From Elusimicrobiota bacterium (GTDB lineage Bacteria > Elusimicrobiota > Elusimicrobia > 2-02-FULL-39-32): a stretch of DNA of 64,000 nt. Position 1 is the first letter of the stretch; the number at the start of each line of letters is the position of its first letter. The position numbers and the translations under genes were made by a program. The stretch covers positions 1-64,000 of the forward strand of contig JACPBF010000006.1 in NCBI GenBank assembly GCA_016180425.1. Reading direction: 5' to 3'. Below, piece after piece: positions 29,401-36,922 of this stretch. The notes under the pieces were generated by a model. It was not told where the DNA came from. It searched no databases and saw nothing but the letters and a program-made list of their open reading frames with translations.

Positions 29401-32400
29401 TTTTGAGAAAGTTTATTTACAAACTCTAGTTCCAAAGGAAAAAGATAGCGTACGTTTCCATAAACAGGCTCTAACCGAGTGAGTGACCTTGAATCTGGAT
29501 CATTGTCTTTATGCTCCACATGCCAAATCATCTTAGTTTTTCCAAAAACATCTAATTGCACCTCAACCTCACCTTTCTTTCTATTTCTAAAAATTGGCAG
29601 ATAGGATTCTTTTGTCGCAGTAAACTTTCCATCTTTATCCAAATGATAATAAAGTAAAGTTAACTCCCCATACTGACTGCTAAGATCAGCCAAGTAACTG
29701 GGTTCAATCTCCTTAGGCTCGCGATAGATATGGACTAATTGATGTTTTGAATTTCTTACTTCAATCATTTTTACAGGTTTATGAGCTTTATCCGGAGTTA
29801 TAAATTCAATTAAAGTTGGGTACTCTATAAGATCGCCATCCATATCCAGACCTTTTTCAGTATGAACCTTTACTTTCGCATTCTTTAATTCTTCGATTTC
29901 TGTTATGGTCCAAAAATCTAAGTCTAGTTGAAGTTCTCCATCGCTTAACTTAGTTATTATGACTGACTTATCCCCTACAGAGGAATCCCCATTATGAGCT
30001 GCGCCTAAAATGTGAGCTAAAGGAAGCCATTTTCTTAAAAATAGCAGCAGGCTTTCCAGTATCTCTGAAATTGTTTCAGCCACAAAACGGCTTTTAAAGC
30101 TTTTAAGGAATAACACAAAAGCATCAGGAAAACCGCTATTAAGGAATAAGATAAAAGCATTATAAGATGAGTGAGCGATTGTGCTCATTGCATAAGCGTC
30201 TAAATAAACTCCCTGAAAATAAAATGCGGGAACAAATGTAAATATTAAGATGTAAACAGCAGTAAAAATAAAAGAAGGAAAAATATATTTAAGAAAATCA
30301 ATGACTGCGTCTTCAAAGCTAGAGTAAATTCTTTTCTCTCTTGGTTTACTCTGATCAACAATCCACTTTACAATCACGTGGCTAGCTGAAAAAAGAAAGA
30401 TGCTTACATATAACATTGAGCCGATTGCTATAGGATCCGAAAAAAAGAAGGATCCAAACGTGTCATCCCTGCCGCCGATTACAAGGTCTCTGAAAATTTT
30501 TTCTTCTAAAAGAGGCCCAACCAAAAGAACCAAAACCAAATAAAGAGGATAGGCATTTTTGCGCAAGAGCTGCACGAATTGAAGCGGATCCAAAATAAAT
30601 GCCGGACCTGATTTTTTAGATGCTAAAGAACCAAGAGCTAAGAGCCGCTGCTGTTTTGAACCTTCCTCTTCCGGAAAAGGGAAATTTGCAAGAGAATCTT
30701 CAGATTTATTTATTTTGATTTCGTTGCGTCGAGGATGAGTCATCCTTAGCCGATTGATGATATCGGACACACCCAAGGTCTTCATATAAGAGGGGAAGCG
30801 ATCCAATATGTCCTGAGGAATGAAACCATTCTCTCGCAGCCAAGCTGTCGCAAAATGGTAGATATGATTGTACCATTCGTCAATATTTTCAACTTCAGCG
30901 CCTCTTCTAAAAAGAGGCGCGTATTTCTGAGTTGCTTGCGTGAGCCGTATGAAATCCGCTTCTTTCATGCGATCGAATATTTGAATCAATCTTTTATACG
31001 CCTCATAATCTAAACTTCCCCTATAAGAATCTGGGAGCATAAACGAATAAACTGCAATAAAAGGAATCGCGGCTAAACAGGTTTTTCTTGCGGCAGCAGG
31101 GAGCGACTTAGTTGAATTAATTTGTTTGCGGTAAGCTCGAAACCTAGAAGGAGAATAGGGTTCAAGCAGCATTGATTTAGGATTCAAGTTCAAAGATTTA
31201 TATTTGCCCCTACTGCCTAATAATTTAGAAGCATTCGAATGACCAGCGCCCACTCGAATAAGAATAGATACCCTAGGATGATCCTGTTTTAATTTTTGCA
31301 CAAGCTCTGCCAAAGCTTGGTCTCTTAAACTAATATGCTTTTCAAACTCCAAATAATAAATCGCCATTTCCTTTAAAAATAACTTTTCATCTTTCTTGTC
31401 ATAAAGAGCTTTCATGGCTCTATCCATAGCAAGTTCCGAACGAATTCCTGCCAGCATGCTCTCAAATGGAGCTTTCTCTCCCCTCACCTGAATCTTAGGA
31501 TTTCTTACAAAATAATCAAAAAGAGCTTGATTATTTCTAATATCCCCGCCAATAGCTTCCCCCCTACGCGCTTTCGCCACCCCTTCTTCATATCCTTTCC
31601 AACCAGCTTTCAAAATTCCTTCTAGGGCTCTCCTAATTGTGGGATCATTCAATTTTTTCGGACTATCTATAATGGATTTAATGTTGGGTAAATATTGTCT
31701 TAAATGCTGAAGTTGGGGAGGAGCTGATTCTATAACAACAAACACTTCCGAATGATTTTTTGAAGCTGACTCAACTTGTTTGATAAACCCTTGAGTAGAT
31801 TCTGTGACATGATTTTCAAAATACCAGATCACTTCACCATGAGACTGCATGGCTCCTGATAATTTTACCGCAGGAACAGGAGCCAAAACCACGGCATCAG
31901 AAAGGAGAGCTTTGCTCAACGTTATTACCGCCGGCGCTGGAGATAAAACTGCAGCATCAGAAGGCTGCGCTTTCCCAAATGTCAGCATCGCGGATGTCAT
32001 TAAAGAAACCAATAAAACTGGAAGAAGACCAAACCATCTCTTGCCTAATTTCTTTTTGGAAGGGGCTTGGGGCGGCGGTGGCAGCTGAGAATGAGTATCA
32101 TTGAATGCCTCTCTTAAGCGCTTTAACTCTTCATACTGCTCCTTTAACTGATTATAAATATCCTGCACCTTCACTACTCCATAGAGCCTGCCGCGCCTTA
32201 AGTGTTCTGGAATTGCATCTCCCCCGCAATTATGATTCTTTTCAGCAATATCAGGATAATGCTTTAAGAGTTTATCCGCCTCTAAGATCGCTTGACCGGT
32301 AGCTTCTAAAATCTGATCTAAAACAGCTGCTAACTCTTCAATTTCAGATGGATTGAGAACTCTTAATTCTCTGCGAGCATTTAGAACCGTTTTCTCATAT

Positions 32401-35400
32401 AAATAATCAAATTCCTTCTGATTAATTACCTCGCTTGCTGAATCTAGGAGCTTATAAATCTTCCGCATCGCCAAATTTTTTAAAGTGGGCGCAAAAACAG
32501 CCCGGCGAGCATCACCCACCCATTTTTCACGCACATTCTCAAAAGCATGAATATATTTAAATGTATCCAAAGAGCTTTTGAGACCACTGGGAAGATTTTT
32601 AATTTGATTCAATTTTTCTTCTAAAGGAGTAAGCATAAAATCATCTAAACTTAAATGTGTGATATAATTTAAAGATTGAAGAGAAGGGATACGATTCGTA
32701 TCTTCTAACTCTGAATAAAGAACTGCTATCACTGGCATATAATCAGAAATAGTTGTAACTACCCTTTTAGGATTTTTTAAAACAGCTAATATAAAAAGAA
32801 CAAACCTAAGCAAAGAAGCCGGGTTCTGAGGATTGTTTGCAATGGATATGTTTGGCAAACTGCGAATATCCTCTATAAGTAAATCATCAAATCCAAACTG
32901 TCTTTGCAAATCTTTTAAAGAAATCTCTTTATGCTGCATAAGAGAACCGTAATTCACAGTTGGATCATACGCATAATTAAAAGTGTCTATGATCTTAAAT
33001 TCAAAGAACTGGCCTTGGGGAACAAAACCCATAGAAACAATAGAGCCACCCATATTATGTCTAAAATTATTTTGAGCATAACTTAAGAGCATGGCTGCTA
33101 AATAAAATTTTTGACCTGCATTGATCTCATCCATATTGGATACAAAATCAATAATTTTTTGTTCATTTGACTCAGCCCAAGTGTGGACACTGGGATCCAC
33201 TCTATCTTCATAGTTTCTATGCGTTGGAATAGATAACCTTGTATCCTCAGGGAATGTCATGGGTAAGGAACCTTCTCTTAAAACAATACTGGTTGCCTGT
33301 TCACTAGAAGAGGTAAGGAAATCTTGGAGTTTAGCTGCTAGAGGAGCTTCTTCATAGGGACGTTGATAGTGAATAATTCCATCAATATGATCCATCTCTC
33401 CCATTAAATCAATAGTTCCATAAGCGCTTGCGCCATTTGTCTTTACTAAAACTGCGCTTACCACAGCCATGGTGAATAAAGGCAGGGAAAGACCCAGTGG
33501 ATCATACCCTTGCTGACCTTCACTCACTCCTGCAACAATCGTTACAGGATGGCTGATCTGAAAAGGTATCTGATTAAAATCTTCCACATGGAAAAATCCT
33601 GTGATTGCAGCTATTTGCGCTTCTGGATGAGAAGAAAGATATTGGTCAATAAACTGCCCCATATAAACTCCACGTTCATAATCGCATTTATCTTTATTTT
33701 GATATTTCTGTTGCTCATTTTTAGGCATGTCCATGAATACAACTTCCAAACCAAGTTCTTGAGCCTGTCTGACCAACTGTATGAAACGATGCGAAATCCG
33801 TGTGCGCTCTGCAATCTCCTCAATATTCTCAACATTTAAATCAGAACCGATTTCTATAAACAAATGTGTAATTCCCGCATCCTTTAGCTCTTTTAAATGT
33901 TCAATAAATCCTCTTTGCACACCCAAGAAACCATGGTTGGTATCTCCAAGTATGATTCCTCTCTTGCCAAAAAGTAATCCGTGATAATCCACACCTTCTC
34001 TCCATCCCCTATCCACAACCTCTTCCCAAAGAGAATTGTCCCCCATTCCAATATCAGTGAGAATGTTTAATTTTTGTTTAGATCTAGGACTAACTCCCTG
34101 TCCTACTGTAATATCCCCAGAAACAGGATAAACGATTTTTGTTCCACTCTCTGTTTGCGCAAGATGAGCAGAATCACGATCCCCTTCTTTCCTATCCTCC
34201 CTAGACAATATAGAAGATTGTAGAGACCGCGCAATATTCAAAATAAGATGAGTGATGGGAGAGGCTATAAAAAGAGCGTAAATGGGAAGAGAAAAAGCAG
34301 GATACAATAAGGCAACATTGATCAGCGTTAAAATGATTGCGTCAAAAAGTTTTTTAGGAGGAGCTTCAGAACCAAACCTCTTTGCAACTACAGGAAGATG
34401 ACCAAAAATGAATAGGGCTCTGGAAGCTAAATATGCGCTGACTAAAGCGCGCTCCAAATTTAAGCCGCTTAAAACAAAAATTGGCAGTCCAACCAAAATA
34501 GCCGCAAAGAAATAAACACCAACTTCTTCCACTAACCAACTTCTTTTAAGGCTGTATTCTCTCTCTGTTAAGCCTGGAAACCATTTTTTCCAAACCCAAT
34601 CCATGTTCGCCCCGGCATTTCCCTGACCTTTTAGTTTCTTAAGAATGGGACTCCCCAGAGATTCTGAACCAGATTTCCCCATGGGAACATCTGTTTGATC
34701 AAAAGATTGAATATCATCCCCGGATGCCCGCGCTAAAACCCGCGGTAGCGCACCTCGTCTTACACTATGTTTAACTTTTGATCGCCTCGGACCAGCAAGT
34801 TTCTTACTCTTGCGGAATGTGAGATTTCCTTTTCTATTGAACTGCGGCACAATTCTGCTTTCCGGCCAAACAGTTTTTTTTGGCGAACGCGAGATAAGAT
34901 TCTCCATCCTCCAATCTCTACTAGCCTCAAACTCTTTATTCCTGCCAACTAAAATCTGCTCGATTTTAGAATCATCTGTTTCTACCCCAGATAATTCTCC
35001 TTGAACCATGAGAGTTGGAAGCGACTTTACTAAAAGAGCTGCTTGGCCCAGATTTAACATGCTGGCAGTTCTTAAAGTGCCCATGGATGCCTTTATTTCA
35101 GATTTAAGATTTTGAACTTTAGAAGGATAGAAATGTTCTCTAGGCGAATACTCTAAAACAAAATGAACTCGGTGTTGGTCTCCTTGATAAGCGCCAAGGA
35201 TATATTCCTTTCCCTCGCGCTCAATTGGAGCTGTAAAAAAGAGCCTGTTCTTTAAAATGTCTAGGACTAAGGCTGCTTCAATTTTTGTTTCACTCTCTTG
35301 GGAACTTTCTCTTAAACCCTCTAGTTTCAAACTGTAATCATTAAGGGAGGAGACGAATTTTTCCGGAGTTAAAATTTTCTTTGGAAGCGATCTAAAATCT

Positions 35401-35597
35401 TCTGGCTGGGACTTTAAGTTGGATTTAGAACTTTGATTTGAATAATTGAAATTAGGCAGAACCTCTGTTCTCATGTTTCTGGCGCTGGCATAAGGTGGAG
35501 CGAGCATTGAAAAAATAAAAGCGAACAAGCTGGCTAGAGCTAAAGCTTTTTTCCAAAGAGTTAAAATTCTTCCTTCTCGCTTAGGCGCTGATTTCAT
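20412..35597 (-). CDS. Giant 5,061-residue multidomain membrane/envelope protein
   Basis: One uninterrupted frame of 15.2 kb. Approximate order: signal peptide or anchor ending in APPYASA (1-40); hydrophobic block (350-460); Tiki/ChaN-like domain (535-690; GDTNHG, FIEIGSD, GFFH); an unassigned region with NNFRHNMGGS (846); membrane segment (about 1190); second Tiki-like domain (1250-1460; FENHVTE, VIESAPP, GAGH); CPBP-type membrane protease domain (1690-1815) with EEKIFR, FSASH and HSSYN; methyltransferase-like domain (2240-2388; VLYVGLENG, DLIIAEPFFD); GHKL ATPase (2830-2970; EILKNCAEKN, EDDGKGI, GKERGVGM); TPRs (3090-3370); Ala/Glu coiled coil (3510-3660); membrane block (4060-4170); fold-type II PLP domain (4370-4700) with FKIRA lysine near 4394, STGNHG and GSGG; a final membrane segment (about 4730). 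Active-site motifs of several domains are intact, arguing against decay. The role is unknown. It is divergent from an OmpR-type regulator. No clear ribosome-binding site is seen at the start. Confidence 0.9.
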   Translation of the reverse strand: MKSAPKREGRILTLWKKALALASLFAFIFSMLAPPYASARNMRTEVLPNFNYSNQSSKSNLKSQPEDFRSLPKKILTPEKFVSSLNDYSLKLEGLRESSQESETKIEAALVLDILKNRLFFTAPIEREGKEYILGAYQGDQHRVHFVLEYSPREHFYPSKVQNLKSEIKASMGTLRTASMLNLGQAALLVKSLPTLMVQGELSGVETDDSKIEQILVGRNKEFEASRDWRMENLISRSPKKTVWPESRIVPQFNRKGNLTFRKSKKLAGPRRSKVKHSVRRGALPRVLARASGDDIQSFDQTDVPMGKSGSESLGSPILKKLKGQGNAGANMDWVWKKWFPGLTEREYSLKRSWLVEEVGVYFFAAILVGLPIFVLSGLNLERALVSAYLASRALFIFGHLPVVAKRFGSEAPPKKLFDAIILTLINVALLYPAFSLPIYALFIASPITHLILNIARSLQSSILSREDRKEGDRDSAHLAQTESGTKIVYPVSGDITVGQGVSPRSKQKLNILTDIGMGDNSLWEEVVDRGWREGVDYHGLLFGKRGIILGDTNHGFLGVQRGFIEHLKELKDAGITHLFIEIGSDLNVENIEEIAERTRISHRFIQLVRQAQELGLEVVFMDMPKNEQQKYQNKDKCDYERGVYMGQFIDQYLSSHPEAQIAAITGFFHVEDFNQIPFQISHPVTIVAGVSEGQQGYDPLGLSLPLFTMAVVSAVLVKTNGASAYGTIDLMGEMDHIDGIIHYQRPYEEAPLAAKLQDFLTSSSEQATSIVLREGSLPMTFPEDTRLSIPTHRNYEDRVDPSVHTWAESNEQKIIDFVSNMDEINAGQKFYLAAMLLSYAQNNFRHNMGGSIVSMGFVPQGQFFEFKIIDTFNYAYDPTVNYGSLMQHKEISLKDLQRQFGFDDLLIEDIRSLPNISIANNPQNPASLLRFVLFILAVLKNPKRVVTTISDYMPVIAVLYSELEDTNRIPSLQSLNYITHLSLDDFMLTPLEEKLNQIKNLPSGLKSSLDTFKYIHAFENVREKWVGDARRAVFAPTLKNLAMRKIYKLLDSASEVINQKEFDYLYEKTVLNARRELRVLNPSEIEELAAVLDQILEATGQAILEADKLLKHYPDIAEKNHNCGGDAIPEHLRRGRLYGVVKVQDIYNQLKEQYEELKRLREAFNDTHSQLPPPPQAPSKKKLGKRWFGLLPVLLVSLMTSAMLTFGKAQPSDAAVLSPAPAVITLSKALLSDAVVLAPVPAVKLSGAMQSHGEVIWYFENHVTESTQGFIKQVESASKNHSEVFVVIESAPPQLQHLRQYLPNIKSIIDSPKKLNDPTIRRALEGILKAGWKGYEEGVAKARRGEAIGGDIRNNQALFDYFVRNPKIQVRGEKAPFESMLAGIRSELAMDRAMKALYDKKDEKLFLKEMAIYYLEFEKHISLRDQALAELVQKLKQDHPRVSILIRVGAGHSNASKLLGSRGKYKSLNLNPKSMLLEPYSPSRFRAYRKQINSTKSLPAAARKTCLAAIPFIAVYSFMLPDSYRGSLDYEAYKRLIQIFDRMKEADFIRLTQATQKYAPLFRRGAEVENIDEWYNHIYHFATAWLRENGFIPQDILDRFPSYMKTLGVSDIINRLRMTHPRRNEIKINKSEDSLANFPFPEEEGSKQQRLLALGSLASKKSGPAFILDPLQFVQLLRKNAYPLYLVLVLLVGPLLEEKIFRDLVIGGRDDTFGSFFFSDPIAIGSMLYVSIFLFSASHVIVKWIVDQSKPREKRIYSSFEDAVIDFLKYIFPSFIFTAVYILIFTFVPAFYFQGVYLDAYAMSTIAHSSYNAFILFLNSGFPDAFVLFLKSFKSRFVAETISEILESLLLFLRKWLPLAHILGAAHNGDSSVGDKSVIITKLSDGELQLDLDFWTITEIEELKNAKVKVHTEKGLDMDGDLIEYPTLIEFITPDKAHKPVKMIEVRNSKHQLVHIYREPKEIEPSYLADLSSQYGELTLLYYHLDKDGKFTATKESYLPIFRNRKKGEVEVQLDVFGKTKMIWHVEHKDNDPDSRSLTRLEPVYGNVRYLFPLELEFVNKLSQNLHEATYEEISDAHAKTIAWTLVRLQRKSLDFLKEEGLLKLSDLSSLEKLNFDPIDLADLAERLLQQIKTYEENGLNEWQIARLLSTKLVPWTTLAKWQKNYSLDLIFEALPHPNVESYLAQSIENPELVAEKTWGLFENRSRIPMTQEHRIWLVNIILAKYGIDHGMQIDQVMKSLSGNRVLYVGLENGAPANCVAEHLVKAGMGADSISPFAGTNGISTELFSKSDVLDIRKDSNQYDLIIAEPFFDEYFDVTAMKNIGYTKPRDYYLKAASEIMRVLKDDGKFLVMLSHKIRATEFRAAFKELGFVIKEIGSIGDYPLFEIIKSKIDEEQEDIFRRYRNRILDSYDVRSILVEISNLEYLVQGIKVEGHNYYSTYVLPLKEHLERVQRAIEKAQKNQMFNEIVSSFKIVFGNSPDVNISQSEGKLVKYMESLDLDLSISVAAYYKLILEHKFKVKQGDQEIERNFVDIDPYNLMKKQKDVWDQLVSLQIAEFHGLMVNPNVMLDQLEEKAKLILALQHLENHKKDKTIKVHYEAILRRVISRISLNSHALLDYLGLLSTLVPTYLQELLDSEDEDEFFELEKIIKEALEKLNVLFKQDWVNLSNEEIIAVFEELIKAIGHPRDLNSNINRLRGKLTKMNFMDKDNAEGLKRFIKYFLYPYYLVFMPNILNMQIQFLKKQGENSPETLDRVWQQFGERVEYMENDNYKYNETRNRFNDWWNGLTVVEVVQDEKKEEKPIKIPFRMAGGEKEFFITHEFLNEADLVKIANPIGLQRVLGEILKNCAEKNAFERQSWDARVNITFNRQRKKGKWGVEITIEDDGKGISSEMLAIDHLTGRQMIWNRGGTTGGKERGVGMSEAWKIIVEDSKGTIEADNGSRLRLPLFNEQGEIVSQGGARFTIWLPIVMNGNGITNKIKKKKIRRGKQRGNRRSTAARKNMSANQGGNITSEFENVSTAIIRAIDQGIVVLPGIDPRALIMPMVGGTLDLFGDSKDKATGLFDDIRNRWKDMDNKQEVSFGAQIPEWLKEAVKGDQARTAGNWKSAIESYQNALGLNPPVKEQGRLWVFLGLSYFNLADVDKSAYSEALTALKKAETLLLPDNPIQPAYVRVLLGDVYFEQVVEGREEVKKLIEDEAKTEFLSQAKEEESKKRKAKLEIEISRNLGRSINSYSWALKQPNLSEDHERRAVEYCARALMNLGLMEQAGNFLTFYLEKFTNGDTSNDTDKRNRIFYSLLGGNHAIFVYSLPEGAERAGRLEQAVECWEKAKFLDSENIYTMTDLIAAYLESGKEAESLELIKELIDFIFRVNSAKIQNESLQKFVAAFKGLMIGKEKFSLVLKEMALKSLELNANDQTRRRLVQIVMSLDAKISGFAPIEIRLESLRARFDFFNEKPKQRKEDQTIKDLIKGIESLKENPNQKVVDFLQEMFQTEIVKYSAALKKAMEDTLRIIEEALATQAAENETLRLKEAAERAEMARNAALEQRAQDEKAKRLLAQLLPNLWRLRIKALREAKAAEEKAKEREAKLKLEREQAEIQVLAEAKQVAEETKKREKEEEHKARTAAALKRHEERKLLLSRILDVLPDLRIREAAALGGALYNANWEENQIKNLLEGIRDKKLFSLLQIQDLIQQIKQGKTVAQIFPFDYMEELLKELLELIDEDTIYKKAKYMSDEIINLGISDPEVKMKLQDVYINAAAKYQTLERRIKRRFMIDEAFQVYYKFISSLGEPDVFALDPVALYPTERWDALLQIQRGRLAELLKTPQTDLKKAIGEFYVLLALDYLKTQIESGKLTLEVSRYLFEEFRRIDSVRKYTTDYEDIDLVNDIVGSAYGFLHVWLPIVLEREKKKKKPQSIKNAEPLVKSLEDYINFADQEKWSKDDNKNQELFHGIIQQIEDHLPAFLAEFKKLKVELTQDERNLFRFVEGEQGLKLLPKILALRISFLSEDKNQADQIKFDQSAKEEIVEQGGKWSFLQGLYDWLGLNWFGQALSPSLIESGLWVGGMTVLTHLILERIFGIPLEIGPPLFIILGFFQFTWHRLHGRGKAFKSDKLLITALSIIFLIPYSFLNPSGYFLLATLPILMVLPHLIVNSYYWHRKVHRLPKALLNFSFFQNGLWVDFSQGFQVMLLVLRPDVDGSRNVRIESQRYIDSLVDQYKSSSEIDLLHFFDRLERQLLKDLEHTEDSALIDDPHEIPWLIGKTVAIFLHLLYFERASNPTPLGAQQFSKLFLKLFIKQGVTVIDIPQILLGNVHPETVWLNPDASRSREIEWLNMAMVLESKKALEEALAMDNIKLETPLIPMANLSAKAGEGKMVFYKPEFLQPRKAFKIRAQAKAFVLFKMFKEGRDKIRKLVTASTGNHGLNTAYAVHLLKKLYPEETKNLFAEIYTSPSIKSVKMNAIQSQPYTRVVTQDDQGKEFSGYDQANAFVKLLEEKDKSKGQERTLLHIPHGDEFVVAGYATTGLEIFDQLERMGLLHKNIAVTVPMGSGGHAAGIAWVLKTLALMRGANIKIIGVQTEKVNAAHQSLRAGKVQEVPVESEHHLDEDQIAVAKPEEFAIQVLLKTLDASVIVKNEDLIRATRMVYDDLSNSSESELRGQRVEVTAGMNALAVETYPELFSDREVIIGIATGGNVSDELWQKIEARAPPTQSFKTIFSKIAITVKMKITLSVLLSMFLIPVLFFNSILLQSFSLSHAQTYREQSLQEHQDLKQSIGSLLKIKVTIKPSLTPVSFEKLDREEATFSMNPSIALALGKGDSPILTHAVEKRVKVNQALLGQSDSALQGISDVWFSPFTANQSGTELLFNSVRNSVAPEQSKQKNSTENQLKLLSNILGDRVYLQNNKIQEQNQRLVLNAGDCSSSIEEVRSFLEEMKEESMGQEKKKDSRKYEVVIVTDDLLKTKGEIEKILLNQGISLYEIKQQFRILTQPREKGKFNLRKLIRSHGLADGYSLRVLNKNGLWSLEGLMGKIWHEAFKENRIVFIENSLFGIKVVAYSQ

Positions 35598-35636
35598 ATA
35601 AGATAAATTTTACTAGAAAGTTCTAAACTTTTCTTG

Positions 35637-35671
35637 AACTTTTTGTAACATTTTTGTAACATTTTTGTAAC
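35637..35671. promoter_or_regulatory. Conserved 25-bp box, copy 2, with three TGTAAC repeats at 11-bp spacing
   Basis: TGTAAC occurs at 35644-35649, 35655-35660 and 35666-35671, exactly 11 bp apart, in the 82-bp gap between the giant gene and the OmpR-family regulator. One-turn spaced direct repeats are the classical binding pattern of that regulator family. The array ends 8 bp before the regulator ATG and starts 39 bp before the giant gene, so one site could control both. Confidence 0.65.
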
Positions 35672-35679
35672 GCAAATCA

Positions 35680-36378
35680 ATGGAACAACATAAACAAACC
35701 ATTCTCGTCATTGAAGATGAAGTCCACATACGCGATCTAGTAGAGACGATTCTCACAGATAATGGTTTTGTTACAACCGGATGTGATTCCGCTGAAAAAG
35801 CCTTAAAAAAAATCCCTTCTATTAAACCAGACCTTATTCTCTTAGATATTCAACTGACAGGCATGAACGGCTTAGAATGCTGTAAACAGATCCGTTCAGA
35901 CTCTCAGATGAGAGACATTCCCATTATCTTTCTTACTGTGCAGTCTTCAGACGCTTATAAAATTACAGGGCTTGAATCTGGCGGGGATGATTTTATCACC
36001 AAACCTTTTAGCCATGGCGAACTCTTAGCCCGGGTCAGAGCTGTTTTAAGAAGAGTGCATCGGCCAAAGGTGAGCTTAAATAAAAACATATTAAAAGATG
36101 ACCTAATCGCTTTAGATTTGGAAAACCGAGTCACTAAAATAGAGAATAAAGAATATGAACTCACCCCAAAAGAATTTGACTTGCTTGTGCTTTTCTTAAA
36201 ATCCAGAGGAAAAGTGTTGAGCAGAGATCTACTTTCCACCCAAGTTTGGGAAAGAGAAAACATAGGAACTTCTAGAACCATAGATACTCACATCGGCAGG
36301 CTAAGAAAAAAATTAGGCAAATATGGCTTGACGATTCATACAGTTGGCCGAATCGGCTACCGTTACAACCCAGAATAA
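35680..36378 (+). CDS. OmpR/PhoB-family response regulator divergent from the giant gene
   Basis: A 232-residue regulator: REC with VIEDE (acidic pair), phospho-Asp in PDLILLDIQLTGMNG (near 54), Lys in DDFITKPFSHGELL; then a winged helix beginning LTPKEFDLLVLFL with SRTIDTHIGRLRKKLGKYG as recognition helix. Triple TGTAAC repeats lie immediately upstream, suggesting autoregulation and control of the giant gene. Its ATG is close behind the array, so the 5' leader must be very short or overlap it. No kinase is adjacent on the same strand; the kinase at 36923 faces it. Confidence 0.94.
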   Translation: MEQHKQTILVIEDEVHIRDLVETILTDNGFVTTGCDSAEKALKKIPSIKPDLILLDIQLTGMNGLECCKQIRSDSQMRDIPIIFLTVQSSDAYKITGLESGGDDFITKPFSHGELLARVRAVLRRVHRPKVSLNKNILKDDLIALDLENRVTKIENKEYELTPKEFDLLVLFLKSRGKVLSRDLLSTQVWERENIGTSRTIDTHIGRLRKKLGKYGLTIHTVGRIGYRYNPE

Positions 36379-36443
36379 ATTCCTTTCTATTTTTAGCTTA
36401 CTTCAACCCAAATGGTCGTTGTTCAACCATAAGTCTAAATATT

Positions 36444-36456
36444 TAGTTTCTGCACT
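36444..36456. repeat. 13-bp dispersed motif TAGTTTCTGCACT (third copy)
   Basis: Identical to 10069-10081 and 11731-11743. It lies in the 89-bp gap between convergent response-regulator genes. Confidence 0.35.
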
Positions 36457-36467
36457 GAAAGTCATTT

Positions 36468-36860
36468 CTACTGCGATTTTGGATGGAGGATTTTGTGAAT
36501 CGTATCTACTAACTCTCCGATTTTAAATGGCTTTGTCATGTAGAGGTTGGCTCCTGCTTTTAACCCTTTTTGAATGTCTGCTGGCTGGGCATAAGCGGAC
36601 AAAATCAATATGGGTATATCCTTTAGTTCTGGGGTTGAACGAATTTTTTTACAAGCTTCCAAGCCATTTAATTTTGGCATTTCCACATCCAAAATAAAAA
36701 TATCAGGTTTTTTTTGACAGGAGATCTCTAAAGCTAGCTGCCCATTGTTAGCTACTTCAACCTGAAACCCCCTCTCTTCTAAATTATCCTTTAATAAAAG
36801 TAGAAGATTTTCCTCATCATCCGCAACTAAAACTAAAACTTTATCTCTGTCCTCAACCAT
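36468..36860 (-). CDS. Single-domain response regulator (REC only)
   Basis: A 130-residue REC protein: VADDEEN, phospho-Asp in PDIFILDVEMPKLNG (near 57), Ser in ILILSAYAQ and Lys in LYMTKPFKIGEL. No output domain. It lies 62 bp downstream of the REC-kinase at 36923, and the two are probably one transcription unit forming a phosphorelay. Confidence 0.92.
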   Translation of the reverse strand: MVEDRDKVLVLVADDEENLLLLLKDNLEERGFQVEVANNGQLALEISCQKKPDIFILDVEMPKLNGLEACKKIRSTPELKDIPILILSAYAQPADIQKGLKAGANLYMTKPFKIGELVDTIHKILHPKSQ

Positions 36861-36922
36861 TTTTTCATCCCAAGTGAACTGCTAACCTAAAACCATTTAG
36901 TTAGAGACCAAAATCCCATTTC

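Noticed and set aside
31849-32088. Plus-strand frame with Ala/Thr repeats inside the giant gene
   Set aside because: It mirrors a short internal repeat (SDAAVL/SDAVVL) of the giant protein on the opposite strand.
33611-33835. 74-codon minus-strand frame in the giant gene
   Set aside because: Out of frame with the giant protein and covered by its Tiki-like domain.
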